From the NCBI RefSeq assembly GCF_025215075.1, contig NZ_JAOBTH010000016.1, positions 1-44,709 of the forward strand: DNA of 44,709 bases. The letters run 5' to 3'. Below the pieces are notes generated by a model. It searched no databases. It worked only from the letters and a program-made list of their open reading frames with translations, and was not told the DNA's origin. A program made the position numbers and the translations under genes. This document shows, piece by piece, positions 36,728-44,661 of the stretch (its first letter is position 1; the number at the start of each line of letters is the position of its first letter). Origin of the DNA: Tenacibaculum haliotis. Lineage in GTDB: Bacteria > Bacteroidota > Bacteroidia > Flavobacteriales > Flavobacteriaceae.

Positions 36728-36818
36728 GGGCGTTCCCTTGCAGGTCGCGCTTTCGCTACTCGCTTTTTTTGAAAAAACTAAAAAGAGCTCAAACATGTCG
36801 CTCAATCGCTAACGCAGG
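36728..36818 (-). ncRNA. Structured RNA element, copy C (variant outer stem)
   Basis: On the minus strand it reads CCTGCGTTAGCGATTGAGCG at the start and GCGCGACCTGCAAGGGAACG then CCC at the end. The inner core matches copies A and B: TGTTTGAGCTCTTTTT on the left and AAAAAAAGCGAGT on the right. The outer stem differs in sequence but is still self-complementary (GCGUU/AACGC and GCG/CGC). It begins 2 nt from the flippase stop codon, antisense to any read-through transcript. Transcription has not been shown. Confidence 0.5.
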
Positions 36819-36900
36819 TTCTTTATAAACTTTAGTTATAAGTTATTTTTGTTCAGCTGTGTTTAAGAAGTTGTTTTCGTGATTATGAAAATCATACTAC

Positions 36901-36973
36901 CGTGTCATGCTGAATTTATTTCAGCATCGCATAACTCTGATAAATTAGAAACTGAAATAAATTCAATTTTAGG
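36901..36973. repeat. Palindromic intergenic repeat, copy 5
   Basis: CGTGTCATGCTGAATTTATT then TCAGCATCGCAT forms the left half. ACTGAAATAAATTCAATTTT is a degraded right half without the terminal TGACG. Confidence 0.65.
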
Positions 36974-37042
36974 AATTCACTTTTTTTAGAATAAAATTTA
37001 TACAGACGTTAAAAATAATCAATAGCATTAAATATTACTTTG

Positions 37043-37050
37043 TAACTTTG
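37043..37050 (+). promoter_or_regulatory. Promoter -7 box of radA
   Basis: TAACTTTG, an exact TAnnTTTG match, lies 30 nt ahead of the ATG at 37081. A second near-match overlaps it (TATTACTTTG). Confidence 0.6.
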
Positions 37051-37080
37051 ATACTTTATAAACGTTACAACTAAACCTAA

Positions 37081-38442
37081 ATGGCTAAAACCAAAACTAC
37101 TTTTTTCTGTCAAAACTGCGGAGCGCAACATGCGCAATGGGCAGGACAATGCAATACTTGTAAAGAATGGAATACCATTGTTGAAGAGGTAATTCAGAAA
37201 GAAGAAAAAAGAAGTTGGAAAACGCCAGAGAACAACAAAAAAAGAGTTGCTACGCCTTTAAGAGTACAAGATATTCAGTTGAATCAAGAAGAACGTGTTG
37301 AAACAAAAAATAACGAATTAGATACTGTTTTAGGTGGCGGAATTGTAAAAGGTGCCGTTGTTTTATTAGGTGGTGAACCCGGAATTGGTAAATCGACCTT
37401 GTTGTTACAAATCGCTTTAAAAATCCCGCAAAAAGTATTGTACGTTTCAGGTGAAGAAAGTCAGTCGCAAATTAAAATGCGAGCTGAGCGTTTAGAAGCT
37501 ACAAATTCTAATTGCTTAATTCTTACTGAAACAAATACGCAGCAAATATTTAAAAATATAGAGGAAGTTAAACCTGATGTTTTGGTGATTGATTCTATTC
37601 AAACCTTACATACAAATTCTATTGAAGCTTCACCGGGAAGTATTTCTCAAATACGTGAAACATCCGCAGAATTAATAAAATTCGCCAAAGAAACTTCAAC
37701 TCCGGTATTATTAATTGGTCATATTAATAAAGAAGGACACATTGCAGGGCCTAAAATTTTAGAACACATGGTAGATGTAGTTTTACAGTTTGAAGGCGAC
37801 AGAAATCATACCTATAGAATATTACGTTCTCAGAAAAACCGATTTGGTTCTACTGCCGAACTCGGAATTTATGAAATGTTATCTAGCGGATTACGAGAAG
37901 TCTCTAATCCGTCTGAAATATTAATATCAAAAAAAGATGCCGATTTAAGCGGAACCGCAATTGCATCAACTTTAGAGGGTATTCGCCCTTTAATGATCGA
38001 AATTCAGGCTTTGGTTTCTACCGCAGTTTATGGTACACCACAACGTTCTACCACTGGTTATAATTTGAAAAGATTGCACATGATTTTAGCTGTGCTAGAG
38101 AAAAGAGCAGGTTTTAAACTAGGTGCAAAAGATGTGTTTTTAAATGTTACAGGCGGAATTCATGTAGATGATCCTGCTATTGATTTAGCGGTTGTTGCAG
38201 CCATTTTATCATCGAATCAAGATTTAGCAATTAACCCGAATGTTTGTTTTGCTGCCGAAGTTGGTTTGGCAGGAGAAATACGACCGGTTTCTAAAATTGA
38301 TCAGCGTATTTTAGAAGCTGAAAAACTAGGGTATAAAACTTTAGTAGCATCGAAATACAATAAAATATCTTCTAAAAACCACGGTATAAAACTCGTTTTA
38401 GTTGGTAAAATAGAAGAGGCTTTCGCTACGTTGTTTGCTTAA
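37081..38442 (+). CDS. radA: DNA repair protein RadA
   Basis: A RecA-like helicase (also called Sms) that drives branch migration in recombination repair. The 453 residues are complete: a zinc finger with Cys10, Cys13, Cys24 and Cys27, Walker A GGEPGIGKST at 97-106, a Walker B-like VLVIDSIQ, the RadA signature KNRFG at 252-256, and a C-terminal Lon-protease-like domain (FLNVTGGIHVDDPAIDLAVVAAI). It has its own promoter and stands as a single gene. Confidence 0.97.
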   Translation: MAKTKTTFFCQNCGAQHAQWAGQCNTCKEWNTIVEEVIQKEEKRSWKTPENNKKRVATPLRVQDIQLNQEERVETKNNELDTVLGGGIVKGAVVLLGGEPGIGKSTLLLQIALKIPQKVLYVSGEESQSQIKMRAERLEATNSNCLILTETNTQQIFKNIEEVKPDVLVIDSIQTLHTNSIEASPGSISQIRETSAELIKFAKETSTPVLLIGHINKEGHIAGPKILEHMVDVVLQFEGDRNHTYRILRSQKNRFGSTAELGIYEMLSSGLREVSNPSEILISKKDADLSGTAIASTLEGIRPLMIEIQALVSTAVYGTPQRSTTGYNLKRLHMILAVLEKRAGFKLGAKDVFLNVTGGIHVDDPAIDLAVVAAILSSNQDLAINPNVCFAAEVGLAGEIRPVSKIDQRILEAEKLGYKTLVASKYNKISSKNHGIKLVLVGKIEEAFATLFA

Positions 38443-38541
38443 GTTTTGTTAATACACTTGACTAGTATTTATAAGTGTAAGCAAAACAGAAAACACATAA
38501 AAACTCCTTTAAATAGAATAAAATGGGTGTAAGTATGTTTT

Positions 38542-39210
38542 TTAATATCCTGTTTTCCATTTTTTTTCAAAAAACAATTCTTGCATTTTAGTCAATAATT
38601 CAAACATGCCATTTTCAGTGTTTTGGCAATACTGTTGATATTCTGAATTATCAATTTTGGGCTTGTCTAATGACCAGGTTTTATGAACCTCATTGTGAAT
38701 TATTTTGTTTCGAACTTTACTTATCTTGTTTGCCCATTGTCCATCTTCGTAAATTTCCTTGAAAAGTTGATTTATAGATTCAGCTTTATCATTTTGTAAT
38801 TTATCAAGTGTTTTATGAAAGTGATTTCCGTTTTGAACTTTTTTATCCAGTCCGAGAATAATAAAAGCTAGTCGTTTACTAAAATCTAAGTATGCTTTTG
38901 TTTGAATTATAAAATTCTCCATAAAGATATAATCGGTGAAAGAAATATTATTTTCCCATTCAGTAGTGTGTTCTTGTTCTGAATATTTATCCTTTTTTAA
39001 ATAATGAATTTGCCAAAGAAATTCAAGATTTACTCCTGCGGAAAGAAACTTAGAAAGAACAGAATCAGTTTGGTCTAATATTTTATCGGATTGATTCGGG
39101 ATATTATTTCTTAGAGTATATTCCTTAGCGCTATTATAGAATTTTTCACAAACGTTTTTAGTTTGCTCTCGATTCATCTTAGAAATGTGAATGAAATTCG
39201 TAGTATTCAT
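38542..39210 (-). CDS. HEPN-like domain protein, function unknown
   Basis: 222 residues, mainly helical, rich in K, N, E and F, with no signal peptide or membrane segment. Near the C-terminus KISKVRNKIIHNEV contains Arg167-x4-His172, the RX4-6H motif of HEPN ribonucleases and HEPN-fold binding proteins. The preceding region (YIFMENFIIQTKAYLDFSKRLAFIILG) fits the long HEPN helices. No nucleotidyltransferase (MNT) antitoxin or other defence gene is adjacent, so it may be a solitary HEPN protein. An alternative start is Met12 (39177). The family assignment is tentative, resting mainly on the motif. Confidence 0.6.
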   Translation of the reverse strand: MNTTNFIHISKMNREQTKNVCEKFYNSAKEYTLRNNIPNQSDKILDQTDSVLSKFLSAGVNLEFLWQIHYLKKDKYSEQEHTTEWENNISFTDYIFMENFIIQTKAYLDFSKRLAFIILGLDKKVQNGNHFHKTLDKLQNDKAESINQLFKEIYEDGQWANKISKVRNKIIHNEVHKTWSLDKPKIDNSEYQQYCQNTENGMFELLTKMQELFFEKKWKTGY

Positions 39211-39262
39211 ATTTATGCTAACTTAATTATATAAAGATTTTTGATTTTTTTATCAGCGCTAG

Positions 39263-39290
39263 CTAAGTTATCAGAAAACAGGCTAAAAAT
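39263..39290. repeat. Degenerate short repeat, copy 1
   Basis: AAGTTATCAGAAAACAGGCT followed by AAAAAT (39265-39290). It matches 42806-42831 at 20 of 26 positions and partly 44517-44530. It lies in the gap between the PBP and HEPN-like genes. Confidence 0.4.
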
Positions 39291-39318
39291 AAAATTAAGT
39301 ATTTCGAAACAGTAAAGA

Positions 39319-41532
39319 CTAATCGTTCTTCTTTTTCTTTTTGCCAAAAAGTCTATTAAAAAAACCTTTAATTCCTTTTTGTCTGTAAGGAGGGCATTTT
39401 ATTGATTTGTAAACATCATCTGGAATATTAAAATCGGTCAAGTATTTTTTACTTAGCTCGGCGTCTTTCTCTATTTCTTTAATAATATTGGCAACAATAG
39501 GTAGAGCCAATGACGAGCCAGCACCTTTTCCGCTTTTAAAATGTATGGTGTTTTTTGAAGTTCCTACCCAAGTACCAAAAACAATATTGGGGGTGTAGGC
39601 AAGAAACCAAGCATCGGTATAATTTTGCGCGGTACCTGTTTTTGCAGCAAGCTGACTTTTAATTTTATAAGTGTTTCTAATCTTAGCTCCCGTACCTTGG
39701 TCAACAGCTTTTTGTAAAATGGCTGTTAGTGTTTCAGTAGTTTCTTTTTTAAAGGCTTCTTCGGCTTTTTGCTCCTTACTTTCATAAATAATAGCACCTT
39801 CTTTATCGGTAATTTTAGTAATCATGTACAAGTCGTTCATGGCGCCATTATTAGCAAAGCTACCGTACGCTTTTGTTATTTCGGACAATGATAAGTCTAA
39901 GGTTCCTAAAGCAATAGACGGTGCATTATTGGTAATTTTAGGAAACTGTAGTTTTTCACAGTAATTGATTAATAATTCTCTTTCGAGTTTAAAATAAAGA
40001 TCGATAGTTGGTAAATTCATAGAATGAATTAAGGCATTCCATAGCGCAACTTTACTCTTGGGTGTTGAGCTGTAATCGGCATTTTGAGGCTTCCAATTAT
40101 TAAATTTGGGATATGTTTTTTCTTCGTTGTTAAAATAATCGCAAGGCGAAATGCCATTTTCTATGGCTGTAGCATATAAAATTGGTTTAAAAGCAGAAGC
40201 TATTTGACGATGCGATAAAACCATATCAAAAGGAAGTATTTTAAAATTGTTTCCACCTACCCAACTGATAACTGCTCCGTTTTTAGGATTTGTAACCAAT
40301 ACAGCCGCATTAAGCATTTTTGCATAATGCCATAAACTATCAATTTTAGTACCTTTTATTGTTTTAGTACCTTTTATTGTTTTAGTACTGTCCCAATCAA
40401 ACAACTTAAAGGTTTTGTTTTGTTTGTCTTTTTCAGAAGAAAAACGGTTCTTTTTTAACCAGCTATTTTTTAAACTATTTGATCGTAGTTCTTTATCTAA
40501 TTCCTTTTGTTTTACTATAAGTTGTTCTTTAGCTGCTTTTTCGGCAATTTTTTGAATACTGTAATTTAACGTGGTATATATTTTTAAACCGTCGGCTTCT
40601 AAATTGTGTTTTATATTTCTTGTTTCATTAATGCTATCTATTATTTTAACAGCTTTTTTCTTTACTTGATAAGAAAAATACCCAGCAGTTGTTTTTAAAT
40701 CAAGGTTTTTATAGCTTAGTGTAAGTGGTAATTTTTGTAAACTATCCGTAGTTTTGGTATTTAAATACTGTTCGTTTTTCATAAGTTGCAGCACAATATT
40801 TCTTCTGCTTAAAGCATTTTTAGGATACAACCTTGGGTTGTAATAAGTATTTGCTTTTAGCATACCAACTAACACAGCAGACTCTTCGGCATTTAACTCA
40901 TTTGCCTTTTTATTAAAAAATCGATTAGCGGCAGATTCTATTCCGAAGATGTTTTCACCAAAAGGAACCGAATTAAAATACAATTGAAGTATCTCGTTTT
41001 TAGAATATAAATTTTCCATTCTGCTAGCAATAATAAGTTCTTTAATCTTATTTATGGGCATGCTTAAAAATCCGTGATACTTTCGTCCGTATAAGTTTTT
41101 AATTAATTGTTGTGTAATGGTGCTTCCGCCGCCGCCAGAAGCATCTTGCATTAAAATACTTTTAAATAGCACTCTTGCATAGCTCTGACCATCGTAACCA
41201 TTATGAGTATAAAAACGTTTGTCTTCCGTAGCAATTAAAGCTTCTTTTAAATGATTTGGTATTTGTGATATGTTGATGTTGGTTCGATTTTCTGTGAAAA
41301 TTTTACCGATAATTACATCATCCGAAGAATATATTAAAGAGGCTTCTTCATTTATTATTGATGATAATTTTTTGTTGTTAGGTAAAGCGCCAAACACCTC
41401 AAAATATACCAAAGAGAAAAGTAGTAATATTGATAGAAATATTATACTAACCAAACCCGTTACATATTTTAATAAACGGATTAAAGTTTTCTTTTCAGTA
41501 AGCTTATGGTACATTTCTTTGAGTGTTTTCAT
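39319..41532 (-). CDS. Class A penicillin-binding protein (GT51 + transpeptidase)
   Basis: Polymerises and cross-links peptidoglycan. 737 residues: a cytoplasmic tail, one membrane anchor (about 22-45), a GT51 glycosyltransferase domain with catalytic Glu103 in ATEDKRFYTHNGYD and GGGSTITQQLIKNLYG, and a transpeptidase domain with Ser446 in RQIASAFKP, SMN (504-506) and KTGTAQ (631-636). The C-terminus is very basic (FGKKKKKND). The linker at 385-396 contains TIKGTK twice, encoded by two identical 18-bp units (40351-40386). A PBP1A-type label is reasonable. It is a single gene. Confidence 0.94.
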   Translation of the reverse strand: MKTLKEMYHKLTEKKTLIRLLKYVTGLVSIIFLSILLLFSLVYFEVFGALPNNKKLSSIINEEASLIYSSDDVIIGKIFTENRTNINISQIPNHLKEALIATEDKRFYTHNGYDGQSYARVLFKSILMQDASGGGGSTITQQLIKNLYGRKYHGFLSMPINKIKELIIASRMENLYSKNEILQLYFNSVPFGENIFGIESAANRFFNKKANELNAEESAVLVGMLKANTYYNPRLYPKNALSRRNIVLQLMKNEQYLNTKTTDSLQKLPLTLSYKNLDLKTTAGYFSYQVKKKAVKIIDSINETRNIKHNLEADGLKIYTTLNYSIQKIAEKAAKEQLIVKQKELDKELRSNSLKNSWLKKNRFSSEKDKQNKTFKLFDWDSTKTIKGTKTIKGTKIDSLWHYAKMLNAAVLVTNPKNGAVISWVGGNNFKILPFDMVLSHRQIASAFKPILYATAIENGISPCDYFNNEEKTYPKFNNWKPQNADYSSTPKSKVALWNALIHSMNLPTIDLYFKLERELLINYCEKLQFPKITNNAPSIALGTLDLSLSEITKAYGSFANNGAMNDLYMITKITDKEGAIIYESKEQKAEEAFKKETTETLTAILQKAVDQGTGAKIRNTYKIKSQLAAKTGTAQNYTDAWFLAYTPNIVFGTWVGTSKNTIHFKSGKGAGSSLALPIVANIIKEIEKDAELSKKYLTDFNIPDDVYKSIKCPPYRQKGIKGFFNRLFGKKKKKND
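40351..40386 (-). repeat. In-frame 18-bp tandem repeat inside the PBP gene
   Basis: Two identical 18-bp units (ACCTTTTATTGTTTTAGT on the plus strand) encode TIKGTK twice. The duplicate is in frame and lies between the glycosyltransferase and transpeptidase parts, so it only lengthens a linker. Confidence 0.85.
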
Positions 41533-41637
41533 TAAAGTGTAAAACGTAGTGTAAGTGATAAAATTGTAAGTAGTTTATACAGAGCGGTAGTACTAAATTT
41601 CAGGTAAAAAGAGTAGGTAAATCAGCTTTTAAAAAAG

Positions 41638-42255
41638 TTAATTGTATATGTTTTTAAAGTAGCTAGTAATTCCGCTTAAAATACTTTGTATTGCATAAGA
41701 AGCTAATATTAGCCCCATAATCTTACTTAAAACGGTAATTCCGTAATTACCTATTCTTTTTTGTAAATGATTTGCAGTTAAAAGAATTAAACAAGTAATA
41801 CCAATTACAAGCAGTACAATTATGGTTGTAATAGTTTGTTGTTGAATTGTGTAAACATGGTTATTGGTCATTAAAACAACAGCCATAATTGCTCCGGGAG
41901 ATGCTATAGAAGGAATTGCTATTGGAAATATAGTAACATGTTTATAATCAGTTATTCTGTTTTTTTCTTGTTCAGGTTTTCCGTCGCCAAATATCATCGT
42001 TAATGCAAATAAAAAAAGAATGACTCCTCCAGAAATTTGAAAAGCATCAAGAGATACTGACATGCTTTCTAAAATTAATTGCCCGATAACAATAAAAAAG
42101 AGCAGTATTATAAAAGCAATTATTGATGCCCTAATAGCAATTTTCTTTTTATGAATTAAATCAAACTCTTTAGTTGCTTCTAAGTAAACGGGTATTGTAC
42201 CTATAGGGTCAATTACTGCTAAAATGAAAAAAATAGTTGTTAAAATTTCAGCCAT
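41638..42255 (-). CDS. MarC family (UPF0056) integral membrane protein
   Basis: 205 residues with six hydrophobic segments. IDPIGTIPVYLEATKEF near the N-terminus, SGGVILFLFALTMIFG in the middle and FPIAIPSIASPGAIMAVVLM are family features. MarC was once linked to multiple antibiotic resistance, but that link has not held up, and the function is unknown. It begins 2 nt behind the DUF3124 lipoprotein stop, so the two form an operon. Confidence 0.9.
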   Translation of the reverse strand: MAEILTTIFFILAVIDPIGTIPVYLEATKEFDLIHKKKIAIRASIIAFIILLFFIVIGQLILESMSVSLDAFQISGGVILFLFALTMIFGDGKPEQEKNRITDYKHVTIFPIAIPSIASPGAIMAVVLMTNNHVYTIQQQTITTIIVLLVIGITCLILLTANHLQKRIGNYGITVLSKIMGLILASYAIQSILSGITSYFKNIYN

Positions 42256-42257
42256 AA

Positions 42258-42767
42258 TTACTTAATACGTTTAGCGCTTGTTGTGAAAGATAAACCTTGT
42301 TGCCCCATAGTTGATGTCATTACGCCTTCAAATAAAGGTTCTGGGCAATTTTGAGGTGTTTTCCATTCAAAAATAAAATTAGAACCAGTGCCTCCAGAAA
42401 CATCAATTTCATCTATAATTATTTCTGTAGTTTCCATAGGTGCTAAAAAAATAGGATAATCAAAATATTTTCTAATTGATTTGCCATCAGTATCATAATA
42501 CTGAGCTTTTAAAAGATAAATTGTATCTAAATCACTGGTGTTTCTCATACTTACCATTGATGTTAAATTATGAGTTTTATGTTCTGTAAAGCTATAAATT
42601 TGGGAATAAATGGATAGATAAGATTTTCCGAATTTAAGTGATCTTTTGTTGTTTATATTGATGGCTCTTTTTGACCAGTTCTCAGAATTTATAGAGCTAA
42701 TTTTGTTTTTTTTACTACAGCCTAAAACTAATACTAGCAGTACTACGATAAAAGATATATATTTCAT
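42258..42767 (-). CDS. DUF3124-type lipoprotein
   Basis: A 169-residue lipoprotein with lipobox VLGC (Cys17). GKSYLSIYSQIYSFTEHKTHNLTSMVSMRNTSD, FLAPMETTEIIIDEIDVSGGTGSNFIFEW and EGVMTSTMGQQGLSFTT match DUF3124 almost from end to end. The domain probably forms a beta sandwich in the periplasm. The function is unknown. It is followed after 2 nt by the MarC gene. Confidence 0.82.
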   Translation of the reverse strand: MKYISFIVVLLVLVLGCSKKNKISSINSENWSKRAININNKRSLKFGKSYLSIYSQIYSFTEHKTHNLTSMVSMRNTSDLDTIYLLKAQYYDTDGKSIRKYFDYPIFLAPMETTEIIIDEIDVSGGTGSNFIFEWKTPQNCPEPLFEGVMTSTMGQQGLSFTTSAKRIK

Positions 42768-42803
42768 TTAAATAGGATGTTTTTTATGTAAAAACTAGTT
42801 TCA

Positions 42804-42831
42804 GCGAAGTTATTAGAAAATAAGTTTAAAA
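42804..42831. repeat. Degenerate short repeat, copy 2
   Basis: GCGAAGTTATTAGAAAATAA then GTTTAAAAT, related to 39263-39290 and to 44513-44530 (GCGAAGTTATTTGAAATGAA). It lies in the 124-bp gap before the oxidoreductase gene. Confidence 0.4.
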
Positions 42832-42891
42832 TCAAGTAAAATATAATATGCTGAGAAATAACAAGCTGCTTTGAGTGGTTGTAATTAAAAA

Positions 42892-43470
42892 TTAACTATC
42901 CGTTTTTCCGAGTTTTTCGACTTTTTTCAGCCACTTTTTCCTGAATTTTTCTTCAGACATTCTAATAGGGCCAATCGTTGTTACTTTTACTTTTTTTACT
43001 CCGATAAAATGAAGCGTTAATTTTTTCATAGCATTAGTACTTGGTCTTTTATAATACCAACGATAATACCATGAAGGTTGATCTAAAGTACAAATTATTC
43101 TGGCAGTTTTATTTGTCAAGCATTTATCTGACCATAATGAGTTGGCTCTTTTTTTAAATGCAAAACCAGGTAACAAAATTCTATCTATAAAACCTTTCAT
43201 TATTGCGGGTAATGAACCCCACCATACTGGATATATCCAAACCAAATGATCGGCCCATTTTAATTTATTTTGGACTTCTAATAAATCGGGTTCTAGTTCG
43301 GTTCTTTTCCTGTAGCCAAACTCAAGGTTTGGATTAAAATTTAGTTCTCCAATATTAATTATTTTTACTTCAGTATTAGACTTTTCGGTACCTAATTTAT
43401 AAGATTCAGAAAGTGCATAATTAAAACTTTCTTTATCTGGATGCCCATTTATGATTAATATTTTTTTCAT
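42892..43470 (-). CDS. NAD(P)H-dependent oxidoreductase, flavodoxin fold
   Basis: A 192-residue flavoprotein of the NQO/KefF/MdaB type, reducing quinones or acting as an FMN or FAD reductase. The flavin site is INGHPDKESFNYALSESY (6-23), WIYPVWWGSLPAIMKGFIDRILLPGFAF is the long family signature, and the C-terminal part GVKKVKVTTIGPIRMSE is normal. The substrate is unknown. It lies 30 nt behind the small membrane protein and both follow the Crp/Fnr-like gene, an arrangement that suggests redox-related control. Confidence 0.88.
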   Translation of the reverse strand: MKKILIINGHPDKESFNYALSESYKLGTEKSNTEVKIINIGELNFNPNLEFGYRKRTELEPDLLEVQNKLKWADHLVWIYPVWWGSLPAIMKGFIDRILLPGFAFKKRANSLWSDKCLTNKTARIICTLDQPSWYYRWYYKRPSTNAMKKLTLHFIGVKKVKVTTIGPIRMSEEKFRKKWLKKVEKLGKTDS

Positions 43471-43500
43471 TTTAGTTATAAGTATAAAATAGTGGGGGTT

Positions 43501-43839
43501 TTAGAGAAGTTTTTTAAGTTTTACTTCAAACTTAGTACCTGATAAATTATATACGGTAAAGAATTTATATAAAATAAAACAGGTCGGAACTGTTAAGAAA
43601 AAAGTACATACTAAAAAAGTAATACTACTACATATAATATTTAAAAATAAGGCACCAATATCTCCAATATAGGACGAAATATTTTCTTGTTGCTTGTTAA
43701 AATAATTATAAATGCCACAAGTATAATCGTAAAAACGAATTAAAGTTTCGTAAATAAGCCAAGTAGGGTAAAACCATTTTCTAGTTGATAGCCACCAGTT
43801 GCCCCAAATTGATTTTAATTGTAAACTGTTTGTCTCCAT
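43501..43839 (-). CDS. Small membrane protein, unknown
   Basis: 112 residues. Aromatic-rich N-terminal half (GNWWLSTRKWFYPTWLIYETLIRFYDYT) and two hydrophobic segments at about 60-90 (GDIGALFLNIICSSITFLVCTFFLTVPTCFILYKFF, possibly one hairpin). I do not recognise a family. It sits between the regulator gene and the oxidoreductase gene, all reading left. A near-match promoter box (minus-strand GACCTTTG, 43855-43862) precedes the start by 16 nt. Confidence 0.6.
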   Translation of the reverse strand: METNSLQLKSIWGNWWLSTRKWFYPTWLIYETLIRFYDYTCGIYNYFNKQQENISSYIGDIGALFLNIICSSITFLVCTFFLTVPTCFILYKFFTVYNLSGTKFEVKLKKLL

Positions 43840-43894
43840 TATGTTTGTTTTTTACAAAGGTCATACAAACAAAAGAGGTGTCATTTGATATTAA

Positions 43895-44476
43895 TCAAGT
43901 TCGGTTTTTTGGGTTTCTAATTCTGCTTAAAGTTTCGAGTGTAATTCCTAAATAAGAAGCAATATGTGTTAAAGGAATTCTGTTTGTTATTGTTGGATGA
44001 ATAGTAATTAAGTGATTATATCTTTCGTTGGCCTTGTTAAATTGAATGGTGTATAAACGTTCACACAAACCTAACATAGTTTCGGTAACAACTTTACTAA
44101 TAAAACGTTCAAAATCATGATGTTTATTTGAAAGAAGCGTCATCGTATTCTTTGAAAATTCAATAACCGTTACATCTTCAATAAACTCAATATAATGCGG
44201 ACTTGGATTATCGCTAAAAAGACTTACAATTGATGCCATAAATTGGTTTTCGAAAGCAAACCAATCAGAAATATCTTTTCCATCTTTTAAATAGTAGGCT
44301 CTGGCGCACCCTTCTATAATTAAATACGCTTTTTCAGCATATTGCCCTTCACGAACTATAATTTCACCTCTTTTAAACGTTTTAATTTTTGAATTATGGA
44401 TAAACTCTTGTTTGCAGACTGCGGATAATGGAGCGTAAATTTTTTCAACTTCGTTTAAGATTTTTTCGCTATTCAT
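43895..44476 (-). CDS. Crp/Fnr family transcriptional regulator
   Basis: 193 residues. A cNMP-binding-type sensor barrel (about 20-120, with FKRGEIIVREGQYAEKAYLIIEGCARAYYLKDGKD) is followed by a long helix and a C-terminal helix-turn-helix (IPLTHIASYLGITLETLSRIRNPK). The phosphate-binding cassette of true cAMP receptors (RxS) is not apparent, and no cysteine cluster for an Fe-S centre is seen, so the signal is unknown. It reads left toward the small membrane protein and oxidoreductase genes, which it may regulate. Confidence 0.9.
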   Translation of the reverse strand: MNSEKILNEVEKIYAPLSAVCKQEFIHNSKIKTFKRGEIIVREGQYAEKAYLIIEGCARAYYLKDGKDISDWFAFENQFMASIVSLFSDNPSPHYIEFIEDVTVIEFSKNTMTLLSNKHHDFERFISKVVTETMLGLCERLYTIQFNKANERYNHLITIHPTITNRIPLTHIASYLGITLETLSRIRNPKNRT

Positions 44477-44512
44477 TATTGTAAAAATTTAAGTTCCTAA
44501 AAATAACAATGA

Positions 44513-44530
44513 GCGAAGTTATTTGAAATG
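44513..44530. repeat. Degenerate short repeat, copy 3 (partial)
   Basis: GCGAAGTTATTTGAAATG shares GCGAAGTTATT and GAAA with copy 2. Only the first 18 bases align well. Confidence 0.3.
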
Positions 44531-44579
44531 AAGTAAAAAGTCAAACAAAAACGATTTAATAAAAAACCCTTACAAAATG

Positions 44580-44596
44580 CGAGGGCACTGAAAAAG
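44580..44596. repeat. 17-bp motif, inverted partner of 258-274
   Basis: CGAGGGCACTGAAAAAG is the exact reverse complement of positions 258-274. Both lie in intergenic DNA at opposite ends of the window. Confidence 0.6.
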
Positions 44597-44620
44597 CAAC
44601 TCTTTTTGAAATTTAACTTT

Positions 44621-44661
44621 AAAAGCGATTAAGAAATGTTACATTTCTCTTAATCGCTTTT
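44621..44661. terminator. Terminator hairpin near right edge
   Basis: AAAAGCGATTAAG-AAAT pairs with ATTTCTCTTAATCGCTTTT (2-nt bulge), with T-rich sequence on the right and A-rich on the left. It probably ends a gene located beyond the right edge, upstream of the regulator promoter. Confidence 0.7.

Larger units (their letters stand above)
36726..37080. other. Gene-free gap holding RNA element and repeat
   Basis: A 355-bp gap between two rightward genes. It contains structured RNA element copy C on the minus strand (36728-36818), palindromic repeat copy 5 (36901-36973) and the radA promoter (37043-37050). No coding frame is supported. Confidence 0.7.
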
